Assembly: GCA_947073545.1 (NCBI GenBank)
Contig: CAMTMP010000012.1
Coordinates: 33,574 to 97,573 of the forward strand
Direction of reading: 5' to 3'
From: an uncultured bacterium
GTDB lineage: Bacteria; Bacillota; Clostridia; Lachnospirales; Lachnospiraceae
Length of the DNA stretch: 64,000 bases
Shown here one piece after another: positions 9,901 through 18,910 of this stretch. The translations under genes and the position numbers were made by a program. Below the pieces are notes generated by a model. The model worked only from the letters and a program-made list of their open reading frames with translations. It did no database searches and had not been told where the DNA came from. Positions within the stretch are counted from its first letter, which is position 1. The number at the start of each line of letters is the position of its first letter.

Positions 9901-12600
9901 GTAGCAGAGGCGGCGACGGATCCTACTCCTTATTTTGCCAAGGGGGCGCATCCCTATAACTTTATGGATAATTACGAAAATTATCTGACCATGGATACGG
10001 CGGCATATCAGGCTTTACCGGATTATATGCAGGTACAGCCAAAGGAGTGGAAGTTTATTCAGGCAACCCGGGATATTTATGTGCCGGAAGGCGTGAAATC
10101 CATTGATGTAATGGCTTATAAGAAGAGAAGCGAAAACGCTGCCAACTTTAGCAAATATATCAAGAATACTCCTGCAGGCAAGATGTATGAGTCTACGCTG
10201 GGCGGTGCACAGCCGGGACTGTTCAGCGGTTATTATAAGGATTATGAAGCGGATGATGATGAGAGGGAGAAAGAGGTAAGAGGTAACGACACCATTGAGA
10301 GTGTGATTCTCACTGCTGTGGAAACGATACCCGATTATGCCTTTGATAGTTGTGAACAGTTATCGAGAGTTGAAATGCCGGCGGCGAAAAGCGTTGGCAA
10401 GCTGCCTTTTAGAGACTGCGGTAACTTGATTCATTTAACAGGCAGCGCGGATTATCCTGCGGAAAGAGGTATTCTCTACGAGAGGCATAAGGATGCGGAC
10501 GGAAACGACAGATACCGGATCGTTGAGTGCCTGCTGGCAAGAGGAAGGAGTGACGCCGGAGATTTGGCGGTTGCAAATATATCTCCTGCAACAGACAGTC
10601 TGCTTTCGCTTCTTTGCGAACTCTGTGATACGGATGTAATAGCGGGCAGCAATCCTAAGAAAAATATTCCTGCTATTGCGGAGGGAGCTTTTGAAGGGTG
10701 TAAGTATATTTCAACTGTGAATCTTAAAGATGTGCAGGGACTGCAGACCATAGCAAAGGATGTTTTTAAAGACTGTGTAAACCTTACCAGCGTACAGTTG
10801 CCCGGATCTGTAAATAAAATTGAGGAAGATGCCTTTAGCCGTACAAATCCTCCGGATTCGTATAATCTGCTTGTTACGATTTACGGAAGGGAAGTGGATA
10901 TTGCAGATAATGCATTCACAAAACGACCCGGTCTGCAGCTTTCCTCTTACGAGGATTCGGCAACACAGCGGTATGCGGGGAGAAAAGAAATTGAGTTTAT
11001 TCCTCTTGGTGCATGCAGAGTATGGTTCTACGACCACGACGGAACGGTTCTTGGCGGACCGCTGACAGTAGACGGGGGAACCAAATTTCAGGAAGAAAAC
11101 CTGCCTGATAATGCGAAAAAAGCGATGGAGAAGAATCACAGGCCAGGTTATAACTTTGACAAGTGGATGAGCGATGAAGGAAAGACGCTGGATGATCCTA
11201 TCGAGAATGATATGACTATTTTCGTAGCGCAGTACACCAGCGACGGCACGATGGTTGACGGCAAGTGCAGCGTACAGTTTGTACATGGCCGGACAGGACA
11301 GGTGTTCAGCGGAAGAGGCGCGGATGAAAATGACAGATATCTGATTGTGCCCGGAACAAGCTTTGCGGATCCCTTAAACGGCGGTCTGCCGACACCGGTA
11401 CCTTCACCGAACCCGACTGAGGATGGGTATACCTTCTTAAATGAATACAGAACCGATATGGGCGAGGTATGGACACCCGAAACGATCATCAACCGGAACA
11501 TGACGGTGCTTGCGCTCTTCGGGCAGAACGGCGGCAACGGAAATACCAGCGGCGGCAGTACCAGCGGCGGTTCTGGAAACACCAGCAAAAATTCCGGAAA
11601 CACCAGCAAAAATACGACTACAAGCAAAAATAGCAGCAGCAGTAAAAAGAGCAGCAGTACCAGCAGCAGTTCGACTTCCAGCAGCTCCACAAGCGCTACC
11701 TCCACCACCTCAAGCGGTGTGGGACAGTACACGGTATTTGTGGAGGGCGGAAGCGGTTCCGGCAGTTATGCGCCGGGTACGGTAGTTATTATCTCCTGTT
11801 ATATGCCTGCGGAAGGCATGAGATTTGAGAAGTGGACGACAGAGTCGAATGGCGTGGCTCTCGCCAGCACGACTATGACCACAACGACATTTACGATGCC
11901 GGCCAACAACGTGACGGTTAAGGCGAATTACGTGGAGGCTCCGACTACGCCTACGGTGGCGGTAAATACTGGCGGTGGCGGCGGAAACGGGAATACCGGC
12001 AATAACGGTACGACGACCAATGGCAACGGAAGTACCCAAGTAGATATTGAGAAGCCGGGAATCTCTAACAGAGATCTGGCGACGGCAAACACGAACGGTT
12101 CTTCGGATAACTTCATCGTGAAGATCTCCGAGACGGATGAGGCGACCCGCGCGGTGGCGGCGGCTCTCACGAACAAGTACGGTACATTGGACAATATCCT
12201 GTACTATGCGATGGATATCAGTCTCTATGATTCTACCGGAACTACGAAGATTTCGGATACTACGGGACTGTCTGTGGACATTACCGTCCCGATTCCGGAT
12301 TCGCTGGTGGCTTACGGTGGCAACAATATGGCAGGTGCGGTTATTAACGGCGATCAGTTGGAAAGTCTGAACGAGAGCTTTACCACGATCAACGGCGTAC
12401 CTTGTATCCGTTTCCGTGCGACGCACTTCTCGCCTTATACGATTTATGTTGATACCGGAAATCTGGTGGAGGGTATGCTTGACGTAACGCCAAAGACCGG
12501 TGACCCGATTCATCCGAAGTGGTTCTTATCGCTCGGGCTGGCTTGTTTGTCGATCATTTTGTTCCTGAAGAAGGATAAAAAGGTAAGGGCAAAGGCATAA
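6985..12600 (+). CDS. BspA-type leucine-rich repeat surface protein, sortase-anchored (TPKTG)
   Basis: ATG 6985 is preferred over 6970 because GAGGAG lies just upstream. Residues 1-50 are a long basic signal peptide. LRR_5/BspA repeats (pattern IG..AF.GC..L..V) occur at about 352-782 and 1102-1305, split by a non-repeat region. An InlB-like repeat (about 1342-1420), a Gly/Ser/Thr/Asn linker (about 1514-1579) and a bacterial repeat domain with FEKW (about 1579-1652) follow. The C-terminus has TPKTGD near 1836, a hydrophobic segment and KKDKK, a full sorting signal. It is likely a wall-anchored adhesin or binding protein and the natural substrate of the adjacent sortase. The pre-anchor domain ending ATHFSPYTIY resembles that of the next gene. 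Confidence 0.9.
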   Translation: MKKKTAVKKPRRRLKKTVRQSFAAILLVTAIAVAAIPVPENLAVNLQADRDAVTSPVAYVTAKDAGVLGTPPKNAYVYDPDHPEITEDIINKNIADDIKDEKLIPTEIVAQRGDELYLTWQFLYEPKVNNGRLCRYNDEFPIDEVDLGLQPNRSYFFVYQNAYDLYFSNPDGLNKPDDVTTTLSDMDNTKKVNGTNPKFYPTDQIVFNYEHIDRITGENFLAEEYQDFFNSYFKADYDVKVNSFKAYWKEYNTAYDAWIKDHPGDTAGAKTAASAAAGTPPEALSRAPSDINNDADKKKFFCEHNKILKGTTGYTLVNVADTRFNAAENQRVYVAHGGTVPEDHDYKDVNGYLVKRETLTITSIGFRAFAGVHNVKQIKIDENVRTIEQSAFEGARISRVSIGNAQTIGDRAFYGCTDLKEVAFTDKAPTNTIGAEAFYGSGINTKLVLPSPLDTIGHGAFAGCLDLGEVEFSDTGAKCRIGDYAFYGDTRLTNMNFARRIFTQIGKCAFAIATPSGDLMTDFHFPTEGLEDMDDYVLANRQGLKNVYFENYSKKIPTHTFYNCFNLREARFSDKCGAAYFDSELFKDVTTKEDDNGIGFCVYGPELFANSPALPRTSTWSAVRTDGLGIPYVYEKDGKKYYEMAMESDGVRYRYAASEDGTLISCALISENPGPIDLIIPDKIGGIKIERIGNGCFEDSALRKMIRSITIKNSSIGEIGDSVFRDLEKLKKVRIGDSVTKIGANAFAGCSNLVDVYFTKPAAGYEAMPIENIGNGAFVTTGEKLTFHGGIKEGYGPFVLAMNKDNLLRDPDRPNEPAVNICYQSLWDSDEGAHLTVLPDQATGEVTLLDYPKMKDLEDISSDIELQDYCHDMENYYYYTVYGSGGNNNNVSVLCTEYAFIWDVYRQGKIGETVILPDGSAVPATEEELEKRYGPWINPIYCAGAWKDYLYGSESQDSASEGFIADFLFKPIVAEAATDPTPYFAKGAHPYNFMDNYENYLTMDTAAYQALPDYMQVQPKEWKFIQATRDIYVPEGVKSIDVMAYKKRSENAANFSKYIKNTPAGKMYESTLGGAQPGLFSGYYKDYEADDDEREKEVRGNDTIESVILTAVETIPDYAFDSCEQLSRVEMPAAKSVGKLPFRDCGNLIHLTGSADYPAERGILYERHKDADGNDRYRIVECLLARGRSDAGDLAVANISPATDSLLSLLCELCDTDVIAGSNPKKNIPAIAEGAFEGCKYISTVNLKDVQGLQTIAKDVFKDCVNLTSVQLPGSVNKIEEDAFSRTNPPDSYNLLVTIYGREVDIADNAFTKRPGLQLSSYEDSATQRYAGRKEIEFIPLGACRVWFYDHDGTVLGGPLTVDGGTKFQEENLPDNAKKAMEKNHRPGYNFDKWMSDEGKTLDDPIENDMTIFVAQYTSDGTMVDGKCSVQFVHGRTGQVFSGRGADENDRYLIVPGTSFADPLNGGLPTPVPSPNPTEDGYTFLNEYRTDMGEVWTPETIINRNMTVLALFGQNGGNGNTSGGSTSGGSGNTSKNSGNTSKNTTTSKNSSSSKKSSSTSSSSTSSSSTSATSTTSSGVGQYTVFVEGGSGSGSYAPGTVVIISCYMPAEGMRFEKWTTESNGVALASTTMTTTTFTMPANNVTVKANYVEAPTTPTVAVNTGGGGGNGNTGNNGTTTNGNGSTQVDIEKPGISNRDLATANTNGSSDNFIVKISETDEATRAVAAALTNKYGTLDNILYYAMDISLYDSTGTTKISDTTGLSVDITVPIPDSLVAYGGNNMAGAVINGDQLESLNESFTTINGVPCIRFRATHFSPYTIYVDTGNLVEGMLDVTPKTGDPIHPKWFLSLGLACLSIILFLKKDKKVRAKA

Positions 12601-12628
12601 GGGATGTATGATCCCGAGGGGGAATCTT

Positions 12629-15595
12629 ATGAGGAAACGAATAAGAAAGCTGATCGGCACGCTTCTCTTAGTGACAGCGATTGTCGTGACACAAATTCCT
12701 GTATCAGATGTGGAGGCGGAGGATTCCTCCGCCGCATCTGATTTTAGTATGGATGGAACTACATTAGTGAAATATAACGGCACGGCTGAGAACGTGTCTC
12801 TTTCCAATCAGGTTACAAAGATAGAGGCGGAAGCCTTTGCCGGGAATGATCATGTGCGCAGCGTTACTTTGGGTGACGCTGTGGAGGTCATTGGTGCGAG
12901 GGCTTTTTCAGACTGCGTTCATCTGGAGAGCATAAACATTCCTGACAGTGTGGCGGTTATTGAGAACGCGGCATTTTCCGGCTGTCCTTCCCTGAGAAAG
13001 GTTTCCATCGGAAAGGGGCTTGAGAATCTCGGGAACGGTGTTTTTGCCGGAGATTACAGTTTGTCATCGGTGGACTTTTCCAGTGACAATCCCTATTTTA
13101 TCTGTGACGACGGCGCAATTTATAATAAAAAAGGATGGGATGTGCTTTATCAGGTGCTTGCTGGCAGGAAAGCGGATTCCTACAATATGCCTTCCTCGGT
13201 GAATAAGATCAGGCCCTATACCTTCTGGGGAGATTATAATCTGAAAGCTGTGAGTATCAGCGGCAATGTGTCGGAGATCACGGGCTATGCGTTTTCCAAC
13301 TGTAAGAATTTGAAGGATGTTACCATTCCGTATGCCGTAAAAAGGATTGACATGAAGGCGTTTGAGGATTGCGTCAGGCTGCGTGACATCACAATTCCCA
13401 TTTCTGTAAGCTCGATTCACTCCACGGCTTTTGACGGCTGTACAAAGCTTGCAATTCATGCGGAGGCCGGTTCCTATGCGAAGCGTTATGCGGAAACGCT
13501 TGTTCTTGATGATATAGAGGTATCTGAATATGAGGAAGCGCCGGTTCCCGGGAGCGTCAGTGAGAATAGTGCGGATGCACCTGTTGTGGGGCCGGTGGAT
13601 TATTACCATGAAGTAACCCATATGAACGCCATGGAGGCGGAGGAAGATGATTCCCGTGTGAAAGCAAAATCCCGTGTGGTAGGGCAGGAGGTTTATGTAC
13701 TGATAGATAACGCCAAAGCAACTGTGAATGTGGGGGGCACCGGGGAGATTCTGGGCGGCGAGCCTGTGGTGGAAGAACCTGAGCCGGATACGGTTCCCGG
13801 TCTTGAGGGATCAGAGGACGCTAAGGGCGGTTCTTTCCCGAAATATACGGTAGTGAACGGCGAAGCCATTGCGGCGCAGGCTTATTACGACGAAGATATG
13901 ACTTCCTGCGATATACCGGACGGTATTCGCCGGATCGGGGAGTTTGCCTATGCGAGATCAGCGGTGAATACAGCAAGGATACCTGAAGGGGTGGAAGAGA
14001 TCGGGTATGCGGCATTTTATCACTGTAATGAGTTGACTGATGTGGTGATTCCCGGCAGTGTGAAGGAAATTGGCGTTTCTGCTTTTGACAAGACGCCATG
14101 GCTTTCCGGATGGAAAGCGAACGCAGGCGAAGCGGGTGAGTTTCTGGTTGTGGGGGACGGTATTCTGCTTGCTTACAGAGGAAAAGGCGGCGCAGTGGTG
14201 ATTCCCGATTCCGTGAAGGTGATCGGCCCGGAAGCGTTTCATGGTTTGGGCAGCATAAACAGTGTGCATATTCCGGACAGTGTTTCTGTGATCGGCGAAG
14301 GTGCGTTTGACGGCTGTACGAATTTGATTTCGATCAGCGGCGCCGAATGTGTGCAGCAGATTCGTGATAGGGCGTTTGCAGGATGTCCGATTCGCACGGT
14401 TACCATACCGGCGTCCGTGGAACAGATCGGGCTTCGGGCGTTTGACAATGACAAGATAAAGGACGGTGTGGTCTATTTTGCAGGGGATCAGATTCCTGCC
14501 CGTTCTTATGAAAGTGCGGCTACGAAACTTTACCGGGACACTTACAGGGGGCAGGTCTTTACGGGAACCCGCATTGCTGTGATCCCGGCGGGGATAACGG
14601 ATTTGACCGGAACTTGTTTGTCAAAGGCCGGCGGAGACTTTACAGGTGTTATTTGTAGAAGGCAGGGTACAGCCGTGGACGGCATGTCAGACGAAGCTGC
14701 GACCGAAGCGGAAGAAATATCGGGTAGACAAACAGAGGATGCGGTGGAAGATACCGACAGGGTGAATCGGAAGGCAGAAAGTGCGGAGAAAGAGAAAGAA
14801 GAGCAGCCGGAGGAAGAAAATAGCGGTATCCTTACCATACTTGCCAGAAGAGGCGGCGGTCCGGGCCCCGGAGAAACCGTGGAGATAGACGGCCGTACTT
14901 ATACATTGGAGGCCGGGACGGAAACGCTTTCAGACGTAGAGCGCGAGAAACCCCAGACAGGAATTACCGTGAAAAATAACAGCTACTCGATACCGCAGGA
15001 CAGCTCTGTGACGGCGGTTATGGAGGGAAGCGAGGGCAGCTATCAGCTAGATATCGCGGATAGTGAAGCGGCGAAGATAAAGATTGGGGATGTGTACAAG
15101 TCGATCTACGGCAATAAGCTGCCGCATTCCCTGCATGCTTATGATATTACCATGACAGACACGACGACCAACGTGCCGATTACGGGACTGGGGAAACAAC
15201 GGGTGGAGATTACCATGCCCCTTCCTTCCGGCGTGTTGCAGGAAAATTTGCATGTGGTATGTCTGGATGGGGACGGGCAGCTCGAAGAGGTGGATAGCCG
15301 GATTGTTTCGCTGGACGGGAAAGATGCGGTAGTATTTCAGGCGGCGCACTTCTCGGCATATGGAATTTATAATTACGGTACCGGTCCGGCGGTGGCGGAT
15401 GTGAGAGACGGGCAGGCAGTATTTACTTCTTTGGGGAAAAAGGATATTTCCCCCGACACCGGTGATCACAGCATTCATCCCAAATATTTCCTTGGCGCAG
15501 GTTTGTTCTTTGCGGCGATGGCTATGTTTTTCTACCGGAAGACGACATGGGCGAGGTGGCGGAGAAAACTGAACAGGATCAGTAACAGAAAATAA
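12629..15595 (+). CDS. BspA-type leucine-rich repeat surface protein, sortase-anchored (SPDTG)
   Basis: ATG 12629 is chosen over 12608 because GAGGGGG sits 5 bp before it and it begins a good signal peptide (MRKRIRK...LLVTAIVV). Two LRR_5 blocks lie at about 57-287 and 414-607, followed by a highly acidic Glu-rich segment at about 687-730. The pre-anchor domain ends AAHFSAYGIY, close to the upstream paralogue, then SPDTGD near 940, a membrane segment and basic tail. SPDTG fits the (S/P)PxTG pattern known for clostridial class B sortases. The signal peptides of both LRR proteins share LLVTAI..., suggesting duplication. It sits 28 bp after the first LRR gene, likely the same operon. Confidence 0.9.
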   Translation: MRKRIRKLIGTLLLVTAIVVTQIPVSDVEAEDSSAASDFSMDGTTLVKYNGTAENVSLSNQVTKIEAEAFAGNDHVRSVTLGDAVEVIGARAFSDCVHLESINIPDSVAVIENAAFSGCPSLRKVSIGKGLENLGNGVFAGDYSLSSVDFSSDNPYFICDDGAIYNKKGWDVLYQVLAGRKADSYNMPSSVNKIRPYTFWGDYNLKAVSISGNVSEITGYAFSNCKNLKDVTIPYAVKRIDMKAFEDCVRLRDITIPISVSSIHSTAFDGCTKLAIHAEAGSYAKRYAETLVLDDIEVSEYEEAPVPGSVSENSADAPVVGPVDYYHEVTHMNAMEAEEDDSRVKAKSRVVGQEVYVLIDNAKATVNVGGTGEILGGEPVVEEPEPDTVPGLEGSEDAKGGSFPKYTVVNGEAIAAQAYYDEDMTSCDIPDGIRRIGEFAYARSAVNTARIPEGVEEIGYAAFYHCNELTDVVIPGSVKEIGVSAFDKTPWLSGWKANAGEAGEFLVVGDGILLAYRGKGGAVVIPDSVKVIGPEAFHGLGSINSVHIPDSVSVIGEGAFDGCTNLISISGAECVQQIRDRAFAGCPIRTVTIPASVEQIGLRAFDNDKIKDGVVYFAGDQIPARSYESAATKLYRDTYRGQVFTGTRIAVIPAGITDLTGTCLSKAGGDFTGVICRRQGTAVDGMSDEAATEAEEISGRQTEDAVEDTDRVNRKAESAEKEKEEQPEEENSGILTILARRGGGPGPGETVEIDGRTYTLEAGTETLSDVEREKPQTGITVKNNSYSIPQDSSVTAVMEGSEGSYQLDIADSEAAKIKIGDVYKSIYGNKLPHSLHAYDITMTDTTTNVPITGLGKQRVEITMPLPSGVLQENLHVVCLDGDGQLEEVDSRIVSLDGKDAVVFQAAHFSAYGIYNYGTGPAVADVRDGQAVFTSLGKKDISPDTGDHSIHPKYFLGAGLFFAAMAMFFYRKTTWARWRRKLNRISNRK

Positions 15596-15620
15596 ATTGG
15601 CGTATGAGCGCATAATAAAA

Positions 15621-15657
15621 TTCCCGGCATGTTGTATTTGTAATGCCGGGAGTTTTT
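15621..15657 (+). terminator. Rho-independent terminator, repeated element copy 1
   Basis: TCCCGGCAT (15622-15630) pairs with ATGCCGGGA (15643-15651), followed by TTTTT. It ends the surface operon. A near copy, including the preceding GCGCATAA, recurs at 16984-17020. Confidence 0.8.
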
Positions 15658-15660
15658 GAC

Positions 15661-15689
15661 TTGACATATATATGTGCGGCATATATGAT
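15661..15689 (+). promoter_or_regulatory. Promoter of the Rpn-family gene
   Basis: TTGACA (15661-15666) and TATGAT (15684-15689) with a 17-bp spacer, immediately after the terminator. The leader to the ATG at 15874 is about 180 nt with no recognised element. Confidence 0.7.
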
Positions 15690-15873
15690 AATGAATAACA
15701 GAAAATTTCAGGAACATGCATTTCGCGTGTAAGACATATTCTGTCAGTTTTCCCAATTGTAATTCACTTATATACACATCAGGTAGACATGTGCATTTTC
15801 ATGCGGATCAAATGTCTCTATTTGGCAAAACAGAGAGGATTCTGTATTTGTTCACATCAAAAAGGAGGTTTCT

Positions 15874-16905
15874 ATGTCAGATCAAAGTAAGCCAAAGAAA
15901 AAGGAACAGATAGCTAACAGTCATCCCCGGGATAGCGGAAGTAAGCTTATTTTCGGGAACGCGGAGTTGTGTTCGCAATTTTTGCGAAACTATATGAATA
16001 TGCCTGTTCTTAAAAATGTCCGTCCGGAAGATATTGAGGATGTCACAGAACGGTATCTCCCGATGTTTACGGAAGAAAGAAATTCAGATACGGTAAAACG
16101 TATAAAAATAGAAGGAAATAATACGCTGTTTTTTGTATCTCTTATTGAACATAAAACAAAAGTGGATTATAATATAAGTATGCAGATGCTTCGTTATATG
16201 GTTTATATATGGGAAGACTATGAAAAAGAAATGGAGCGAAAGAAAAAAGGTATCAGTAAAACAAAGGATTTTCGCTATCCACCAATTCTTCCTATCGTAT
16301 ATTATGAGGGGAGCGGGAAATGGACGGCTGTTCGTAATGTACAGGACCGGATATTGGCGGATAAGGCTTTTGTGCCATTTACACCGAAGTTCTTTTATAA
16401 GCTGATCCAATTAAACGATTACAGTGTGAGGGAACTGGTCGAAAAAAATGATGAATTATCCTTGCTTATGCTGATCAACCGGCTGCAAAGCACGGAGGCA
16501 TTCAGAGAGCTAAATTTACCGGAAAATTATTTAAAGAATCTCGCCGAAAATTCTACAGAAGAGTTGTTAGACATTATAACAAGAATTACAACTGTCATGC
16601 TGAGGCATTTGCATTTGGACGAGGATGAGATTATGGACTTTACAGATCAGGTGAAGGAGCGAAAAATGGCTGTATTATTTGAACATTTTAAAGATGTGGA
16701 TATCCCGGCGGCGCGTAAAATCGCACAGGCGGAGGGACGTGCGGAGGGACGTGCAGAAGGACTAGCAGAAGGACAAAAAGAAGGTGAAGAGCGTTTTGCC
16801 CGATTGACACAGTTTTTGTTACGAGATAATCGTATGGATGATTTGATAAAGACGTTTACTGATCTGGAGTACCGCAAATGCCTTTATGAGGAATATCAGT
16901 TGTAA
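15874..16905 (+). CDS. Rpn family recombination-promoting nuclease / putative transposase
   Basis: It belongs to the PD-(D/E)XK nuclease family once called YhgA-like transposase. The N-terminus shows the usual pattern: SKLIFGNAELCSQFL (about 23-37), Asp72 before the next strand, and E92-x-K94 in LIEHKT, followed by QMLRYM. The C-terminus has a short AEGRAEGRAEGLAEGQ repeat (about 287-303), typical of this family. A strong AAAGGAGG lies before ATG 15874. Such proteins nick or cut DNA and raise recombination in E. coli; here the role is unknown and could be phage defence or mobility. Two near-identical hairpin elements flank the gene. Confidence 0.85.
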   Translation: MSDQSKPKKKEQIANSHPRDSGSKLIFGNAELCSQFLRNYMNMPVLKNVRPEDIEDVTERYLPMFTEERNSDTVKRIKIEGNNTLFFVSLIEHKTKVDYNISMQMLRYMVYIWEDYEKEMERKKKGISKTKDFRYPPILPIVYYEGSGKWTAVRNVQDRILADKAFVPFTPKFFYKLIQLNDYSVRELVEKNDELSLLMLINRLQSTEAFRELNLPENYLKNLAENSTEELLDIITRITTVMLRHLHLDEDEIMDFTDQVKERKMAVLFEHFKDVDIPAARKIAQAEGRAEGRAEGLAEGQKEGEERFARLTQFLLRDNRMDDLIKTFTDLEYRKCLYEEYQL

Positions 16906-16983
16906 TAACGCAATAAAGTTTTGGAAATTCACTTTAAAAAATGTGGATGGTTCAAAGATTTTAGGAACTATGCGCATAAAAAG

Positions 16984-17020
16984 ACTCCCGGCATAATATA
17001 TATGTAAAGCCGGGAGTTTT
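16984..17020 (+). terminator. Rho-independent terminator, repeated element copy 2
   Basis: ACTCCCGGC (16984-16992) pairs with GCCGGGAGT (17009-17017), followed by a short T-run. Sequence and surroundings match the element at 15621-15657. It ends only 10 bp before the next start codon. Confidence 0.75.
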
Positions 17021-17030
17021 GTTTTATGCG

Positions 17031-17951
17031 ATGGACAGGGTAAAAAAGCAGCTTGGATGTACGGAAAACATGCAGTATAGCATTGCCACGGAGGAAATCT
17101 GTGTGGCGGTTTTGGATACAGGGATTGGCAATCATCCGGATTTTGAGAACCGGGTGGTTGCCTTTCATGATTTTGTGAACAGGAGGCAGGATGCTTATGA
17201 CGATAGCGGCCATGGCACCCATGTAGCAGGATGCATCGGCGGGAGCGGCCGCCTTTCAAACGGCCGCTTTAGCGGGATTGCTCCCACCTGCAGGCTTTGC
17301 ATCGGCAAGGTTCTTGATGAGAACGGGGAGGGCAGCATAGAGAGCATGTACCATGGTTTACTTTGGGTTTTGGAGAATCGGCTGCGCTACCGGATCCGTG
17401 TGCTCAATATTTCCGTCGGTATCGGCGAGGATGGAGATAAGGAGAGAGTGGAGGAGCTTTCAGGACTTTTAGAGACGGTCTGTGAGCAGGGCGTGGTGGT
17501 GGTATGTGCAGCCGGAAATAAGGGACCCGGGGAAGGGTCCTTGTCGTCGCTTGGGGAAAGCCGTCTTGTCATTACCGTGGGTTGCCACGAGGGCGGATAT
17601 TTTGGCGCGAGAAAGGATCTGTGTGAGAACTATTCCGGCAGGGGGCGGGAGAGTCTTCCCTACAGAAAGCCGGATCTGGTGGCTCCGGGCACGGATGTGG
17701 TTTCCTGCAATTTAGCGTGCCGCAGGGACTGGAGGGGCGTGTACCGCGACTCCTATACAAAAAAGAGCGGCACTTCCATGTCTACGCCCATTGTCTCCGG
17801 TGCGGCTGCGCTCTATCTGCAAAAATTCCCTTACAGCAACAGCAGTCAGGTAAAACGGCAGATGATCTATGCGGCCAGAGATCTGGGGGTAGAGTGGAAC
17901 AGACAGGGCTGGGGGATGCTGGATATAGAAAATTTATGCAGATATTATTGA
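17031..17951 (+). CDS. S8 family subtilisin-like serine protease, no signal peptide
   Basis: The full catalytic triad is present: Asp29 (AVLDTGIG), His61 (DSGHGTHVAG) and Ser249 (SGTSMSTP), with oxyanion Asn163 (AAGNKG). At 306 residues it has no signal peptide or propeptide, as in intracellular subtilisins. Start choice is weak: ATG 17031 has no visible ribosome-binding site and lies just after a terminator hairpin; TTG 17019 falls inside that T-run; ATG 17070 would still keep Asp29. Function is probably housekeeping or stress-related proteolysis in the cytoplasm. Confidence 0.85.
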   Translation: MDRVKKQLGCTENMQYSIATEEICVAVLDTGIGNHPDFENRVVAFHDFVNRRQDAYDDSGHGTHVAGCIGGSGRLSNGRFSGIAPTCRLCIGKVLDENGEGSIESMYHGLLWVLENRLRYRIRVLNISVGIGEDGDKERVEELSGLLETVCEQGVVVVCAAGNKGPGEGSLSSLGESRLVITVGCHEGGYFGARKDLCENYSGRGRESLPYRKPDLVAPGTDVVSCNLACRRDWRGVYRDSYTKKSGTSMSTPIVSGAAALYLQKFPYSNSSQVKRQMIYAARDLGVEWNRQGWGMLDIENLCRYY

Positions 17952-18087
17952 CAGAGCAGGGTATATTGTATACAATTATACGAGATAAAGGGAAAACGGG
18001 TGTTGTGCAGCCGTATATACTGCACGGTCTCGTTTATGCGCCGCCAGAGGAAAAGAAAACAGAGCGGTGCAGAAGTGAGGAACTGAA

Positions 18088-18807
18088 ATGACGAACTATG
18101 ATAAGAAGTATGATGCGAATGACAAGTATTCCCTGCGGGGGCGTGTATTCCAGAAGCTGCGGGAGGATATCCTGAGCGGCAAGTACAAGGAGCACGAGGA
18201 ATTGAAGGAAGTGGCGATCGGGGAGGAGCTTGGCGTGAGCCGGACCCCGGTCAGAGAGGCGTTCCGGCAGCTTGAGCTGGAAGGGCTGATCCGGATTGTT
18301 CCCAATAAGGGCGCTTATGTGACGGGAATTACGGCGAAGGATGTGAAGGATATCTATATGATCCGCTCCTTGTTAGAAGGGCTGTGTGCCCGTCTGGCGA
18401 CGGAAAAGATATCGAAGGAACAGATGGAGGAGATGGAGGAAAACATCTATCTGGCCGATTTTCACGAGGAGAAAGGACATTTCGACCAGATTGCCGAATT
18501 GGACAATCGGTTTCACGACATTCTCTATGAGGCATGTGATTCCAAGCTTCTGGAGCATACGTTGAAGGATTTCCACCGCTATGTGCTGCGCGTCAGGCAA
18601 AAGACGCTGGCCACCAATACGAGAGGGCGGGCTTCCAATGATGAGCACAGACAGATTATGGAGGCGATCAAGGCGGGGGACACGGCGCTGGCGGAGAAGC
18701 TGGCGAACCAGCATATGATCAACGCCTACGACAATATGGTGAAAAACGGCCTGAAAGAAATTTACGGGGAAAACACGGGCGAAACCGAAACCGCGAAAGC
18801 TGACTAA
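18088..18807 (+). CDS. GntR-family transcriptional regulator, FCD subfamily
   Basis: Residues about 14-80 form the winged helix-turn-helix (SLRGRVFQKLREDILSGKY, then LGVSRTPVREAFRQLE and PNKGAYV). Residues about 85-215 form the all-helical FCD effector domain, with the conserved Asp/His metal ligands in DNRFHD, NDEHR and NQHM. The family usually senses small carboxylates. It lies 103 bp upstream of isocitrate dehydrogenase, so it may respond to a TCA-type acid and control that gene; this is inference from position. Confidence 0.9.
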   Translation: MTNYDKKYDANDKYSLRGRVFQKLREDILSGKYKEHEELKEVAIGEELGVSRTPVREAFRQLELEGLIRIVPNKGAYVTGITAKDVKDIYMIRSLLEGLCARLATEKISKEQMEEMEENIYLADFHEEKGHFDQIAELDNRFHDILYEACDSKLLEHTLKDFHRYVLRVRQKTLATNTRGRASNDEHRQIMEAIKAGDTALAEKLANQHMINAYDNMVKNGLKEIYGENTGETETAKAD

Positions 18808-18910
18808 GCAGCGAAATGGCGGCGCTTTGAATCGCCTTGCGGAAAATAATTTAACAGGCGGAGAAATTGTGACGGCGCAAAACTTGCGGCGGGAAAGGTG
18901 AAAAAACTGC

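Noticed and set aside
11524..11720. Repeat-rich DNA as possible CRISPR or satellite
   Set aside because: It is the in-frame Ser/Thr/Asn-coding linker of the LRR protein.
10711..12513. Long minus-strand frames opposite the LRR protein
   Set aside because: Low-complexity antisense of repeat and Ser/Thr linker sequence; no coding features.
17717..18091. + strand ORF bridging the subtilisin and GntR genes
   Set aside because: It overlaps the subtilisin in another frame with no ribosome site or domain; a shadow.
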